Assembly (NCBI GenBank): GCA_032622095.1
Contig: CP136068.1
Coordinates: 160,909,465-160,973,464 of the forward strand
Source of the DNA: Siphonodentalium dalli
Taxonomy: Eukaryota; Mollusca; Scaphopoda; Gadilida; Siphonodentaliidae
Direction: 5' to 3'
Length of the DNA: 64,000 bases
The first letter of the stretch is position 1, and every line of letters begins with the position of its first letter. A model generated the notes under the pieces. That model was given only the letters and a program-made list of their open reading frames with translations. It did no database searches and had not been told where the DNA came from. This document shows positions 10,474 to 22,406 of the stretch, in pieces. The translations under genes were made by a program, and so were the position numbers.

Positions 10474-11766
10474 CACCTACCATTCGAATTGCCGCCTCTT
10501 TTGACGACCAGGCCGCTCTCTGGAAGACATGGCCGCCTCTGTGGCCGGAACGTTGTTTTGTCGTGAGGCTGTGACGTTTCGATGAATTAAAACAGAGTGG
10601 ACGGTAATGAATACCCATAAAGACATTCGCCCTGTGCTGGGAGTATAGACTGACCGAACATATGCTCCCTAACAGAAATAGCGTACAACTCAGAAAAATA
10701 AGTTTCCCAAAGCGAGTGGGCTGGATATTGACCACACCCCTGTTCATTTGAATGGCACATATATTTCATTCGATTGACATAATTATTCCAAGTCACCGAT
10801 GATCGTATTGGAGGGTAAATGCCTAAATACGCGATACCACTCTTGTTTTTCAATGACGATCGTTATACTTATAACCAATGGACAATTATCCATTTTTGGG
10901 GAAGCGGTGCAGAAACAATGACCAGGACGCTTATGTGGCGTTGTCGACGCCGCCTATCTGGCCAGTTTTGCCCTGAATTCCTATATTTGCTTGAGATATT
11001 ATAAAAACATTTAAGCAAATTTTTGGCCCGTGTTTCGATTAATTATGAATACCGATTGGCGTTGACATTTTCGCGACCTCAATCTAGAGAGTTGATAACA
11101 AATAGCATCGCAAAGGGTAGTGTACATGTATAATTGGTCCACTTTGTATTTGTTAGTTAAATTACCACTGGGTTGGTAAATAGTACTAAATAATTTTTTT
11201 TAGTGATATAGCTGCCATTATCGCAACAACCACTACCATTATGGTATATTCATGTGTCCTGGTAAGGCGTGTATGAAGATCCATGGCCAGATATATAGGC
11301 GGCGTCGACAACGCCATATAGGCGACCTTGTCATTGTTGTCTTCACAGCATCGTCAGAAATCGATAGTTATCCATTGATTATAACAATATTTATTGAAAA
11401 ATAACAGTGGTATCGAGTGCTTAAGCATTTGTCTTCCACCATGATCACCGGTGCCTGTGACTGTGTCAGTGGAATATAAGAAATGTGGCATTCAGGTTGG
11501 CAGGTAGTGTGGAAAAAGTCATACCCTCTCGCTTTGGGAAGTCTATATTTCTGAGTTGTACGCTAGTTATGTTGTTATGGAACATACTTTTGTACGATCA
11601 GGCTATACTCACAGCACAGGTTGAATGTGTTAAATTTGATACATACATGTCCATTCTGTTTGTATTGATTTAAACGTCCGCAGCCTCACGGAAAAACAAC
11701 ATTCTGACCATAGAGGCGGCCTTATATGCTAGAGCCTGAGGGGCGGCACATTGCATTCTATGTGTC
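10474..11766. mobile_element. Large foldback (inverted-repeat) transposon with 7-bp target duplication
   Basis: Two arms of about 490 bp (10,474-10,965 and 11,279-11,766) are imperfect inverted copies of one another. For example, the CGCTTTGGGAA...TGAGTTGTACGCTA segment occurs on the minus strand at 10,680-10,715 and on the plus strand at 11,531-11,566, and GGCGTTGTCGACGCCGCC occurs in both arms. It is flanked by a direct duplication ATTAGCA at 10,467-10,473 and 11,767-11,773. The flanks join to recreate the cassette intron word ATTAGCAGAAT seen as TAGCAGAAT at 8,540 and 4,077. No transposase is visible; the 145-codon minus-strand frame across the left arm looks incidental. Confidence 0.75.
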
Positions 11767-11773
11767 ATTAGCA

Positions 11774-13389
11774 GAATGTGTCGATATTTACCAATATAAT
11801 ATTTATCACAATTTTCATGTCTAGAATTGTAATGATTCGACATAATCCTGTTCTTTTATATAAAATACATGTATATGGAGCGAGGCTTTTGTCAACTGTT
11901 ATTAGAATTAAGGAGTTCGTATTTATGCTGAATTTAGACGTCTAATTTTCTGAAATGGTAGGGTCGACGTGGCTGGAAGGTTCAGTAATATTGCCATATG
12001 CCATATTCTTCCTACCATTCAACACGAAGTGCATATCTAACACGTTGTAGTGCTTTGTAAGTATGTAATCCATAAAATCCGTAAAACAGCCACGGGACTT
12101 TAATAACATAGCAGCCTGCAACATTTCTCTAATCTTGCCAGCATAACATAGACACAATTATATTAACGACCGTATAGCATCGCCGTGTGAACAACGCCAT
12201 TCTCACGTGAACCATGTTATCTCATAAAAATGCAAATAAGCATATGAACCACCAGTTTCAGCAATTACGTTACCGTGCATATGGATCACATGAATTGGTT
12301 TCGATGACTACGCAACATATTTCACGAGGGGATGTCGGGCCTGATCAAACCCGAGTAAGCGGAGCGATCCCGATCCCGACCCAAAGTGAATTATGTCACG
12401 TAATCATCGAAACCATTGAGTATTCTATTTATTACACAATTTATACCATTACAATGCGTTAGTTTGTATAGATAACATGGACAGCATAGTCCATGGACAG
12501 TTGAATTTATATCCCGTGCTGAGCTCCGAAATATATGTTGAGCGGAATATCCGTAGTCCGGTGGTTAGCGTATCGGACTTGTCTTAGCTGTCAACACGGC
12601 GATATGAGTTCGCTGCCCGCCCCTGGTTTAATGTGAGTTGCATACAGCAGTGGCTTGGTCGAATTGATCTATATGCAATTGTCGGATTGTTCGCTGTTCA
12701 TATTTCATGCCAAGTTGTAACCCTTCAGCAAGGCCGCTCGAACTGCGTCTGTTTCGCACCATCCATGCGTTGAAAAGTGGGAACAAACATACTCTTCAGC
12801 TGATATGGACTATAGCTGAGGCTTGTTACGCGCGCCGCGTGTATACTGTCCTAGAGATTCTAGATAGCTGTGGGCGCTGACACTAACATGGGTGTTTTAT
12901 TTATAGAATGGGAAATTTTGGGATGATTAAAAGTCGAACTGCGAGCAGGAGGCCGAGTCCGGTAAAAGGCGTAGTTGGGAATTTCAATTTCGTTTATTGT
13001 CGTTAATTAACGTTATGTCAATAATGTTGATTTTTGGTTTGTGATAAGCTATGTCAATTATAAATAAAAGGAATGAAAAAGATAATTTGTAAGTCTTATA
13101 TTTCAACTTTTATAGACTTGTTTCGTTCTCCAGCCCACTGGGGGTTGTGTGCGGAGTCGGCCGCCGGTTCGTTATAATTAGGTGCTGGTTGTTATTGTTA
13201 TTTTAACGGAATTCTGAGTTGGTCATTCGCGATACCAATATATTTTATATTCTATAATTACAATCATGGGTATATAATATCTGATCTTGAGCGCGTTACC
13301 ATTTCTGACTATGGTTTTCTTGTTAATTATGTAACTGCTGGCTGTCGGGTGAACGGGAATAACCCTTGATTATGAGCGGTGGAAGATAT
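11774..13389. other. Intron between TSR exon 2 and the array, mostly unannotated
   Basis: The first part (to about 11,830) still resembles the cassette intron. Beyond the SINE at 12,551 I see no coding exon, TSR motif or strong repeat. Confidence 0.5.
12551..12850 (+). repeat. tRNA-derived SINE, diverged
   Basis: The tRNA-like head has GTAGTCCGGTGGTTAGCG (A box) and GAGTTCGCTGCCC (B box). The body has CAGTGGCTTGGTCGAATTGA and TGTAACCCTTCAGCAAGG, which parallel AGTAGCTTGACCGGATTAAG and TGTGACCCTTGGGCAAGT of the SINE at 19,475. The 3' limit is uncertain. Confidence 0.6.
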
Positions 13390-13555
13390 TGTAAGTATGC
13401 CAGCTGTACCCCCACCCGTCCCCGGGAAGCAGTAGATGGTTACTGAGTGTTCAGGCTGATCAGGGTAATAATTCTCCCATGCGTTGGGACGGGGTACCTT
13501 TAGAATGCGTGTAATAAATGAAACGATATCATCGAACAATCCTTATAAATCACCT
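13390..13555. repeat. Intron segment next to TSR exon 2, duplicated at 14,945
   Basis: About 165 bp (AAGTATGCCAGCTGTACCC ... TGAAACRATATCATCGAAC) is nearly identical to 14,945-15,105. The other copy lies inside a TIR-bounded segment. Confidence 0.85.
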
Positions 13556-13580
13556 ATTGGTGTGTAATAAATATATGTAC

Positions 13581-13748
13581 CTCCACACGGCGTATCCCGG
13601 CAATCGGTCACCTCGGTGTGGTCACCCCGACAGTAATTCCCTCCATGGCTCGGCGAGGGACTGCTGCATGCTCTTGTTCGACTTTGGATGCCATGGCCAC
13701 AACTGACACTACATGCGTTGTTGATCCATTCTGACCAAGAACCATCGA
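13581..13748 (-). CDS. TSR exon 2 (intermediate type)
   Basis: This 168-nt, phase 1-1 exon has an acceptor GTTCCAG| and a donor GGAG|GTACAT. It has a full TSR: VDGSWSEW, CSVSCGHG, IQSRTRAC, GGNYC, TDC and a terminal PCGG instead of the usual PCPG. All six cysteines are present. The start (SEW, INNAC) is like subtype A while the GHGIQSR stretch is like subtype B, so it could resemble the ancestor of the A/B pair or be a recombinant; this is inference. It has no long reading frame of its own with a Met and is recognised from the domain pattern and splice sites. The 165-bp stretch just beside it is repeated at 14,945-15,105. Confidence 0.85.
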
Positions 13749-14322
13749 CTGGAACTATTTAGTAAAGTTTGTGGATACTAACGGCAAACATAAGTGTTGG
13801 CGGTAAGAGTCCGTACGACTCAGCGTGGCAGTACACACACAATAAGAGCAATATGTGTATGATGTATATCGGGATTATAGGAAAGACTTACTCGATCGAA
13901 CGAAACAGAACGAATTCCAACATAACTATTGCAGAAGTTTTTTCCAAATTTCCCAATATATAAAGTCATTAGCCTTTCTAAAGATTAATTGAAGCTAAAT
14001 GTCACGTACATACGGGGCAGTGATCAGGTCTGGCAATTCCCAATTATAGCTACAATAGCTGCATTTGACTATCGTAAAACAATATGTTACCAAGTTGCAT
14101 TGCTTGCAAGCAGTACTCCGAGCTGTTGCAACTAAGGGTGATGGTATTATATTGTTAGAACTTATGAAACCACTAACGATAACAGTTGGTTGCAATAGCT
14201 TGCGAATATCAGAGAAGCATAGTTAAGAACATGCATCGCTTTAGATATTGGTTATGCTATATTATACGGGTAGTCGATTTTATCGAATGGCATCCTCGTA
14301 TACAAGTTAGTACACCCCTTAC

Positions 14323-14490
14323 CTGGACAGCTTGATTTCCAGCAAGTCGCCATCTGTATCGATTTACCCTCGCATTGTTCCCCACCATTATATGCCGATG
14401 GGTTTGTGCAAGCCCGTACCCGTACATAGAAACCTTGTCCGCAAGTCACCATACAGTCAGTGTCCTGCCAGCTGGACCACTTCCCGTTCA
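14323..14490 (-). CDS. TSR exon 1 (divergent, first in the array)
   Basis: This 168-nt exon has an acceptor TTCTACAG| and a donor CCAG|GTAAGG, phase 1-1. It encodes one complete thrombospondin type-1 repeat: VNGKWSSW, then CMVTCGQG, an RVRAC strand and a final CPG, with six cysteines at domain positions 13, 17, 28, 40, 50 and 55. WSSW is a possible C-mannosylation motif. CMVTCGQG fits the C-x-x-S/T-C-x-x-G O-fucosylation consensus known for TSRs. It is the most divergent repeat of the gene and belongs to neither the A nor the B subtype below. TSRs act in extracellular adhesion or matrix binding; the ligand here is unknown. Confidence 0.85.
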
Positions 14491-14630
14491 CTGTAGAATA
14501 ATAGTAGTAGCAATCAACACCTCGTATCTACCTGAATGTTGTGATTGTCCAGTATGTCCAGCACATGCACACGATTGGGCAGCGAGCGCTGCTTACTCGG
14601 AGTTCACGATTAGATAGCGCAAAATACTTA

Positions 14631-15571
14631 ATGGGTGTTCACGATTAGATAGTGATTGATAATAACTCGCAATAACACGCGGTACGCGAGGTTAAAATTG
14701 AGACCAAGTAACGGAGATGTTTGAATAAGTCGTTTTAAAACCCTAACGTCCACCAACCCCACCCACACGATAGGACAATTTGACTTATATTTCACAAAAA
14801 TTGTGTTGTTTTAAATTATTTTATACCATATTTAATCTCCGTTAGTTCGTCAAAGTAGGTTTTATATAAGGATTAACTGTCATGTGGACTGTTTTTATGG
14901 AGATGTAACCGTGAGGTAAGTGGTCATAACTTGTGTAAAACCCTTGTAAGTATGCCAGCTGTACCCACACCCGTCCCCGGGAAGCAGTAGATGGTCACTG
15001 AGTGTTCAGGCTGATCAGGGTAATAATTATCCCATGCGTTGGGACGGGGTACCTTTATAATGCGTGTAATAAATGAAACAATATCATCGAACAGTTAGTC
15101 CTTATATTTATATACATTTAGCGAAAAAGCCACTTTTGTAAATGTATTTAAATCGAAACGTGTATCGTGACAAAACCAGCCCAAAATATCCCATAGCGCC
15201 CTTGGCAAAAGTTAACAGGAACAACTAGGCTCTTTATATTGAAACCTGATGATTTATTAAGTCAATCCTGCGCGAGTCCAAATGCGCCCAAAACATTACG
15301 CGTTCTTATTTCCGAAATCGATGACGCGTCGATGTAATTATGGGGTTGCAGTTATGAGCTCTTGCGCGTTCACCGAGAAATAATTGCAATTAGTCACGTG
15401 GGTGCCGACCAATCGGAATGCTGAATTTAGTGATAATCACACTTAATATGTAAATATATAGAGTTATCACCTTCCGATTAACTCAGGATACTTATTTTTA
15501 AATGTAATCCTAACCAGGAGTGTAACCCGTTACTGCGTTTGAATACCAATCGCTATCTAATCGTGAACACC
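14631..15571. mobile_element. Probable TIR DNA element carrying a copy of host intron sequence
   Basis: The left end GGTGTTCACGATTAGATAG and the right end CTATCTAATCGTGAACACC are inverted repeats about 940 bp apart. A second partial terminus lies at 14,603-14,621. The interior holds the 165-bp copy (14,945-15,105) of the sequence beside exon 2 and no transposase. No clear target duplication was found. Confidence 0.55.
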
Positions 15572-15636
15572 AGTAATTATCTTTAAATAATTTAATCGTG
15601 TGGGTATTGGGTGCCATGTCAGCGGTGGAAAGGGAG

Positions 15637-16038
15637 TTAACCCTTTACCCAACAAACCGGCCAAAACCGGCCAAATAAAGCTTCAACAGCCTAAAATATC
15701 TTCGGTCTGTCTCAATAGAACCATACACATATGGATATCATTGGAACCGGCTCCTTGACCACATTGTGATAGTTACAGTTATGCCCTGTGCCAATGCATT
15801 CTCTTATATATGCGAGTCGACCATAGGTCGCCTCGCATATATAAGAGAATGCATTGGCCTAAAAAAAATCTTTTTTTAACACTTTTTACCATTTTTTCTT
15901 ACATTCTTTAACAATTTTATAATTTTTAATGTGTTAAGCCAATGCATTCTCTTATATATGCGAGGCGACCTATGGTCGACTCGCATATATAAGAGAATGC
16001 ATTGGCACAGGGCCCTTATGTTGGCTAAAGGGAGTTAA
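15637..16038 (-). mobile_element. TTAA-flanked palindromic MITE, copy 2
   Basis: Same family as 8,562-8,975, in the opposite orientation, with the two hairpins at 15,790-15,860 and 15,943-16,007. The left end is TTAACCCTTTACCCAACA. The right end is slightly altered (TGTTGGCTAAAGGG plus AG before TTAA). It lies in intron 1 of the TSR gene. Confidence 0.8.
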
Positions 16039-16662
16039 ATCGGAATGAGAATAGCGCATTGTCAACTGGTCAACTTGTCCTGATCATGAGTGCTATAGTT
16101 CGATGATGATGCTGATGGATCCTTCTAATTTAGCTAAGATATAAAATGGGACAATGCAAACAGCTCATTTTTCCAAGTGGCCAACTGGTCATGCTATGTT
16201 TATATGATGTTTATGGGGCTTGCTGATTTAACTTTGATGTAAAATGTGAACAAAATAATAGCGCTTTGACATCTGACCAAGAGTTCCTGCTATGGTTCGA
16301 TGATGCTGATGGGTCCTGATAATTATATACGATGTAAAGTGATGCTGTGAAGAATAAAACGGGATTGTTTCCAAATTCGCATTTTTTTGTCGAATTTTCC
16401 CACCTTTGAACGATTCGAGGAAAGCCATCCTTTGTAAGACACAATTGAGAAAATAGTGTTTTAAAAATATTCCAATATCCGCGTACGTTGTTGTAAAACT
16501 ATCAAAATTGCAATCCAAATGCGGCTCAGACTGCAATAAGTTAAACATACGACGTTAATGACATCTTATGACGTCACTATAGACCTTTTTAAACACACCG
16601 AAAATCTTGATCGACTATCTTTATGTCCCTCCAACAGTGACTTGGATGAACGTTCATGAAAC
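16039..16662. other. Intron 1 sequence, two diverged internal copies of a short segment
   Basis: A stretch with CTATGGTTCGATGATGCTGATGG recurs (16,093 and 16,294, with neighbours about fluctuating distances). No exon is recognised. Confidence 0.4.
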
Positions 16663-16750
16663 CATCATATCATATAATATCCTATCATATAGCATCCTAT
16701 CATATCCTATAATATCATATTTATCATATCATATCATAGCATATCATATA
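16663..16750 (+). repeat. (CATAT)n simple repeat
   Basis: Imperfect pentamer and decamer repeats of ATCATATCATATCCT type. Confidence 0.9.
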
Positions 16751-18034
16751 GATAATAAATAACTATTATTTCGATTAAGTGTATGCAATTATAACCGAAA
16801 AGTTATAACCGTGTAGCGTTATAGTAAATTTGTCTTCGAACATTTCGATTATAACACATAACCTTAATCGAAACAAGAGTAATTTCTTATAATTTAATCC
16901 ATCATTTCATAGGAGAACCATGGAAGTAACACTATCGAACAACATATTATTTTCACACATACAATTGAATCTGACACGCTGTCACCCATAACTATAATTA
17001 TTTTGTGTTCAAGTGGTCCATTGGTTTGATTGACATTGCAGTGGTAAGTGATCACGCTATTATGAGTGCACTGCACTTCTTTCTGTTATGTTCCCACTGT
17101 AACCGTTGTTATTGTTTCAATTTAATTATCTTTGTAAATGTTAGAACAAGTCTTGTTGATGTATCCGTAATTGTGAGGGTTATATCAACAACCAATGGTG
17201 CATATACCTAAGGCAGGTGAATGACGTCATATATTTGTTTCTATATCAATCAGTGATTTTTTAGATCGCGGGTATGGATTTCGGAGAAATTATCACGTCA
17301 CTTCCAGTTAGCAACAGTGTGGAGATTGCAAAAAAACGCGGAATTGGGAATGAAGCATCGCGATGAAAATGAAAGTAACTAATTCACAACTTAAGAAGAA
17401 TTCACATGTGATTTAGGTTTATTAATTTCAATTAGCCCAATTTCTTTGGTTAGCTTAATGAAAACGAAACATCAAGACACGGTTTCTGACGTCATTTTGG
17501 ATTTGTGGGCCAGAATTCAGACAAGATTGCACAATCCACGACACGTCTTGTCAAATGGCATGTTATCTCAGTCGTGATCACTGCGTGATGTTACACAAAT
17601 TATTCTTAGCGCTATGTCTCCGATAAAAGGCAAATTTGAGGAACAACATGTGTGGTTGCTCCACTACGTGTCACGTACGATTCATATTAGCAGTTATTGA
17701 CAGGGCAGTCCTACCCGAATGAATTATTATGCAACATATAAATTCTTTTCAAATCGCAGGAAGTATCCAATAGTGTCCATATGATAGGTGATTAGATTAG
17801 GTACGCGGAATATAATTGTCATATCACTCCATGCTTCTGTAATTTCTGTAGCGGAAAGTTATACAAGAAATGTTGGTTATTGAGAAATAACCTTAATTTC
17901 TGAATATTTGGCAACCAATTGTGTTACAGTATACCATGTATTGACAGCTTATTAAACTATTGTAACATTATACACTCGTTATAAGCGGATTCGTGATCCG
18001 GGGGGTAATCCGGGGGGGGGGGTAATCAGATGCG
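16751..18034. other. Intron 1 sequence without recognised features
   Basis: 17,620-17,690 is a remnant of the X element found at 48,442 and 49,563 (GGCAAATTTGAGG ... TCACGTACGATTCATATTA). G-rich runs occur near 18,000-18,022. No coding exon was seen. Confidence 0.45.
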
Positions 18035-18520
18035 GGTATCTGCCAAAGTTTACCTTATAAAACACTGTTTTACCACGCTTTACTCCGGTAAAATATGGTA
18101 AAATCAGGTTTACAATAAACACTCGAGCAAAAGCCCGGAAACCATGGTTTATCAGGCTATACTCTTGTAAATTCAGGTTTACAATGATATACTATGTTAA
18201 AGCCGCCACATAAAAGCCATGTAAAATGGACATACCGTTGTAAATTCCAAGTAAATCATGGTAAAGTCAGGTTAACAATGATATACTCTGGTAGAGCCGC
18301 CACGTAAAAGCCATGTAAAATGGACATACCCTGTAAATTCCAAGTAAATCATGGTAAAGTCTGGTTAATAATGATATACTCTGGTAAAAGCCATGTAAAA
18401 ACGACATACCCTTTTAAATTAAATGTAAATCATAGTAAAGTCAGGTTAACAATGATATACTATGGAAAAGCCACCACGTAAAAGCCACGTAAAATGGACA
18501 AACCCTTGTAAATTCCAAGT
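18035..18520 (+). repeat. Minisatellite, about 93-bp unit, 4-5 copies
   Basis: The unit contains GGTAAAGTCAGGTTAACAAT, GATATACTCTGGTA, CCACGTAAAAGCCATGTAAA and GGACATACCCT. The first copies are diverged and one middle copy is shortened. Confidence 0.85.
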
Positions 18521-19474
18521 TACTTAAAAACGTGGCACTACAACCATAGCGCTTTTTAAATAGTTGGTTCCAGTCAGAGATGGTTTTTGTGAATAACGGA
18601 GTTCTACAATCCCTAGTATTTATGTTATGTGACAGCTAATAACACAACCTTTGACTTGTAAATGAGGTGTGGTTGTGTCATACAATAATATACAAGTACA
18701 TGTAGTACACGGGGAATGCTAGTATGAGTTTAGTAGTCCTATTTCTAGACGAAAGTCGGTATGTTGTCCTTGGAGAAGTTCAGACATTGCAAAACTAAAC
18801 TTGAATATAAACCACTTCTCATAACATAAAACAGTTATTGGTAATGTTGGAAACATATTGTCATATCGTTTGAGAAAGAACTAAAAACCATACATCTAAA
18901 TCAACCCAGACTAGCAAATTAACAATTATTCAAATGATTGCACTCTGGGAGGCATAACTACTCGAAGTACCCTTCACACGTGTGTACAACAACTACCATC
19001 AACAGGTATTTGAAAGAGATTTAATAACATCGCTCTTATTGTCTTTATTAATAACTCTCCAGTAACGAGATTTCGCATGTCAAAACTATTTTATGTACAA
19101 ATTTGTGTTACAGTGGAATATTACCGATACAAGTCCAATAAGATGACAAAGTTTAATCAAACCGTGAAAAAGGTAATATATTCTGCACATTTTATTCAGA
19201 CTAAAATATATGGATTTTCTATACGAATATTGATGTCTGTTTACAAGTCACTGTGACAGTTTACATAGCAATGGTTTCAACACGAGAAATCTCGTTATCG
19301 GAGCATGCACTATCAATAATAGTGATGCTAATGATATGAGGTTTGTACAGACTAACATATACGTTTTGCACATTTATGTACCAACTGCGAGTGCAATGGT
19401 ATCTTTAACATTGATATGTATTTAATTAACTTCCCCAATCCCCTTTGTATTATTATAAGAATGAAATATGTGGA
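18521..19474. other. Intron 1 sequence without recognised features
   Basis: AT-rich, no coding exon or repeat that I can support. Confidence 0.4.
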
Positions 19475-19870
19475 AGTGGTAGCCCAGTGGTTAGAGTGTA
19501 GGACTTGTAATGGTGTCAACACCAGCATGAGTTCGCGCCCCGCCGGTGGACTATCGTCTCCTCAACAGTAGCTTGACCGGATTAAGCGGTGAGTGTCCTT
19601 TTGTTTAGCCACACACTGTTTAAAATGTCGCGTCAGGATGTGACCCTTGGGCAAGTCACTTGTATTGTTCTCGCTTCGTCGTACCAAGACGAGAAATTGG
19701 GACCTGATTGTTGGGTATGTGTAAGCCGCTCTTGTGAAGCGCCTACAAAAATGCATGGCTGCATGCAGAAGATTCTGCATTACTCAACAGCTGGAGTAAT
19801 AATGTGAAGCGCTGAGGGCACTCGCGGGTATAGGCGCTGTACAAGTACCATTATTATTATTATTATTATT
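19475..19870 (+). repeat. tRNA-derived SINE with (ATT)n tail
   Basis: The head has GGTAGCCCAGTGGTTAGAG (A box) and GAGTTCGCGCCCC (B box). The middle has a conserved-type block GACCCTTGGGCAAGTCACTT. The tail is GGCGCTGTACAAGTACC followed by (ATT)n. It lies in intron 1, on the opposite strand to the gene, with its tail ending 18 nt from the donor dinucleotide of the signal-peptide exon. Confidence 0.85.
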
Positions 19871-19890
19871 AAATATGTTTGAAGCCATAC

Positions 19891-20179
19891 CTGACTGATC
19901 TTTGAATTCTTGTTCCACCAGGTAAGCCATTAAATCGCCGTATTCGACAAGGACATGGCGTTCGGATGTGGTTGTTGTGTCGCAGTGTATCTTATCAGCG
20001 GTTGAGCTCTCCGTTGTTGATGTTGTTGGTGTGACATTATTGGTAGACCTGTTCGTATGTTCGTCATACGACCGCGCGTGGGTCGCGTTGTCCGTACGTC
20101 GGTCGGTCTCGACGATTCCACCATTCACCAAGACCGCGAAGCATGACAATAGTGTCAATACAAATAAATGCACCAGCAT
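19891..20179 (-). CDS. First coding exon of secreted TSR protein: signal peptide and Thr-rich spacer
   Basis: The ATG at 20,179 has A at -3. Residues 1-20 form a clean signal peptide (MLVHLFVLTLLSCFAVLVNG), probably cut after VNG. About 76 residues follow that are rich in Thr, Ser, Asn and Asp, with three N-glycosylation sequons (NAT, NRS, NVT) and one cysteine, so this looks like an extracellular linker. The frame meets a strong donor, CAG|GTATGG, with the last exon base at 19,891. The coding part is 289 nt, so the exon ends in phase 1, which is the entry phase of every TSR exon downstream. Splicing to 14,490 gives Gly-to-Val codon completion (G|TG) and an open frame. The link across the 5.4 kb intron is inferred from phase, strand and order; no other coding exon is visible between them. 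The 5' UTR and promoter are not resolved. Confidence 0.72.
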
Positions 20180-22406
20180 CTTTAAATGAAAATGAAGGGA
20201 ATATCAGTCAGCTCGCAATGACACCGGGATGACAAGTTGAAGCACAACATTCAAGGCATCGATCAGGCATCAATAACACAGCGATTGCAGTTTGAATCGC
20301 GATACTCATATAATTTATGTAACCACAGTGACACCGCGATGCATCGGCCAGACCGCAATTACACAACGATGACACTATTGTAGTTATAATAAATATCATG
20401 AAGGTAATATAGGGATGTCGGTCTCCGTTGAGGTGACTGTGTCAACCTTGAACTTTGCAACTGTCTCCCCATCTGAATTTCCCACCCGAATTTCACACCT
20501 GAATTCTCCACCTGAATGTTCCACCCCTACACACCTTTGAATTGATCGGCAGCTTTTCGTCGGTGGGCTTCTGAAAGGTCGTACCGGGAAATCAAATTGT
20601 TCAGGAGACTCACAAACAAATTCTTATCTAGGGAACTATAATTGGTATCTGCAGACAACTTTGCACAATAGCACCTAATATCACAGTTATTATAATATTT
20701 CCACTTTCATATTCAATTAGCTTCTAGTTGATGAGAAACGTGAACTGGCGGTGTTATACGACCTTTTAGAAGTAAAGAGTATAACACTTTTATAACTCTT
20801 GCTCATACGACCTTTTGTAACATTTTATTTTGACGATTCCCCCAGCATCCTTTGTCCCCGTCACCCTGGATAAGGAGGACACGCCCTCCTGTCATTCTTT
20901 TTTCAAACAATCCAATCAGAATTATCCTACCAGGAACGGTTTCGAGAAAAAATTAAACGAAATTGTATAATTAACCAAACTGTTCGATGGGAACCCAAGT
21001 ACGATATTTTAGACCACGCATTTCCCTGAAAAAACACCCAAATATAAATAAGTTATACTTGACATATTCAAAAGTTATCTGATGAACCTATGTAATCGAA
21101 CCCGTAAATTCCGAAAATGCAAATAGAAAGGTTCGCGCCAAAATGGCAGGTATGCCTTTTTAGAAGCCCGCGACGTTTTGTTGGCAATTTTGAAACCTTA
21201 ACCAGAAAACGGCAAAATCCTAGGATCTAGCATCAAGACTTCGAAGTGTTGGACAGTTCCCAAATGTTGGAATATTTCCAACTGGTGGTCGTTTCACTCA
21301 AAACGTTTGATAAAAAGTAGGAAAATATGTGACAGTTGTCCTATAGACAACAAATTCCATATTAATTACTGGTCGGAATTGTAAACTACGAGAACAAATT
21401 CAACATAGTTATTGTTGTGAAATTTCCAGCTATACTTGTGTCGGGTATGACATTTACAACTGTCGAAAGTTGTTTAGAATCACGATCTTGAATACAGTGG
21501 TCAGACGCAATACTAGAGTGACGCATCGGTCAAACCGTGATGAGCTTGCATCACAATCACGATCATTTTATACTGTATTTTGGGTGCTCGTACAACTATT
21601 GACTCCATGGGAAATATTACATACTATTATTTCACAAAAGAGAAATTCCAGCTGTTTGAGAGATGTACAACAATTTGTTGACACAGTCAGTATAAATAAA
21701 ACAGCTCAGGTCGGCTGCATATATAATGAAACATAAATCGGCTTCTCGTATGTAGCTGCACAATATGCTAAACTGATTCTGATACTGAAACAACGTTGAT
21801 GTTCTAGCGTAATATTCTGCGTGTCGAAATTTACGAATATCTATACCAAAGAAAATTGACACTTGCTTAATAGCCAAAAGCAGTGTCTTCTCTGATTAAC
21901 CCAATTGCACATTGAAGAGATATATAGTAACGTGTTATACCTTAGAAAATGTATAAAGATTTTAGATATGAATTATAACAGATATAGAAAACTAACATCT
22001 AACTAACTAAAGGCACAACTAAAAACTGATATATAAACATTAATGTTAAACCTACATTACAATAATGATAGGCCTACATAATGCGAAAAATATGTTGTAT
22101 TAAATTTGATAGATAAGATAAGACTTGACTGCAACAACGTATTGTCCATATGGAGTATGGGAGAATAGTAATTACTCTCAACGCCACCATGTCGCCGTCG
22201 TCAACAGCAATTTTATTAAAATCAGAACATTGAACAAACTACGATCCAAATAGTCTTCTTAACCCTACCACAGTAAAGATTATCGCACTCTGACTCAGTG
22301 ACAAAAGTATACATTGGAAATGGATACATTAGCATATGACAGTCAGACGAAAAATACAATTGCTGAAGGAATCATATTCATTGGTGGGGTATGTCATGAT
22401 AATACG
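20180..22406. other. Upstream region of the TSR gene; no gene recognised
   Basis: Sequence just above 20,180 should contain the 5' UTR and promoter of the TSR gene, but no clear TATA box or initiator stands out. 20,470-20,530 has a short run of ATTTC.CACC.GAAT words. The rest is without recognisable genes. Confidence 0.4.

Noticed and set aside
10310-10747. 145-codon minus-strand reading frame, the longest on that side of the first 20 kb
   Set aside because: It lies across the left arm of the foldback element and cassette intron sequence, has no domain, and does not persist in the inverted second arm.
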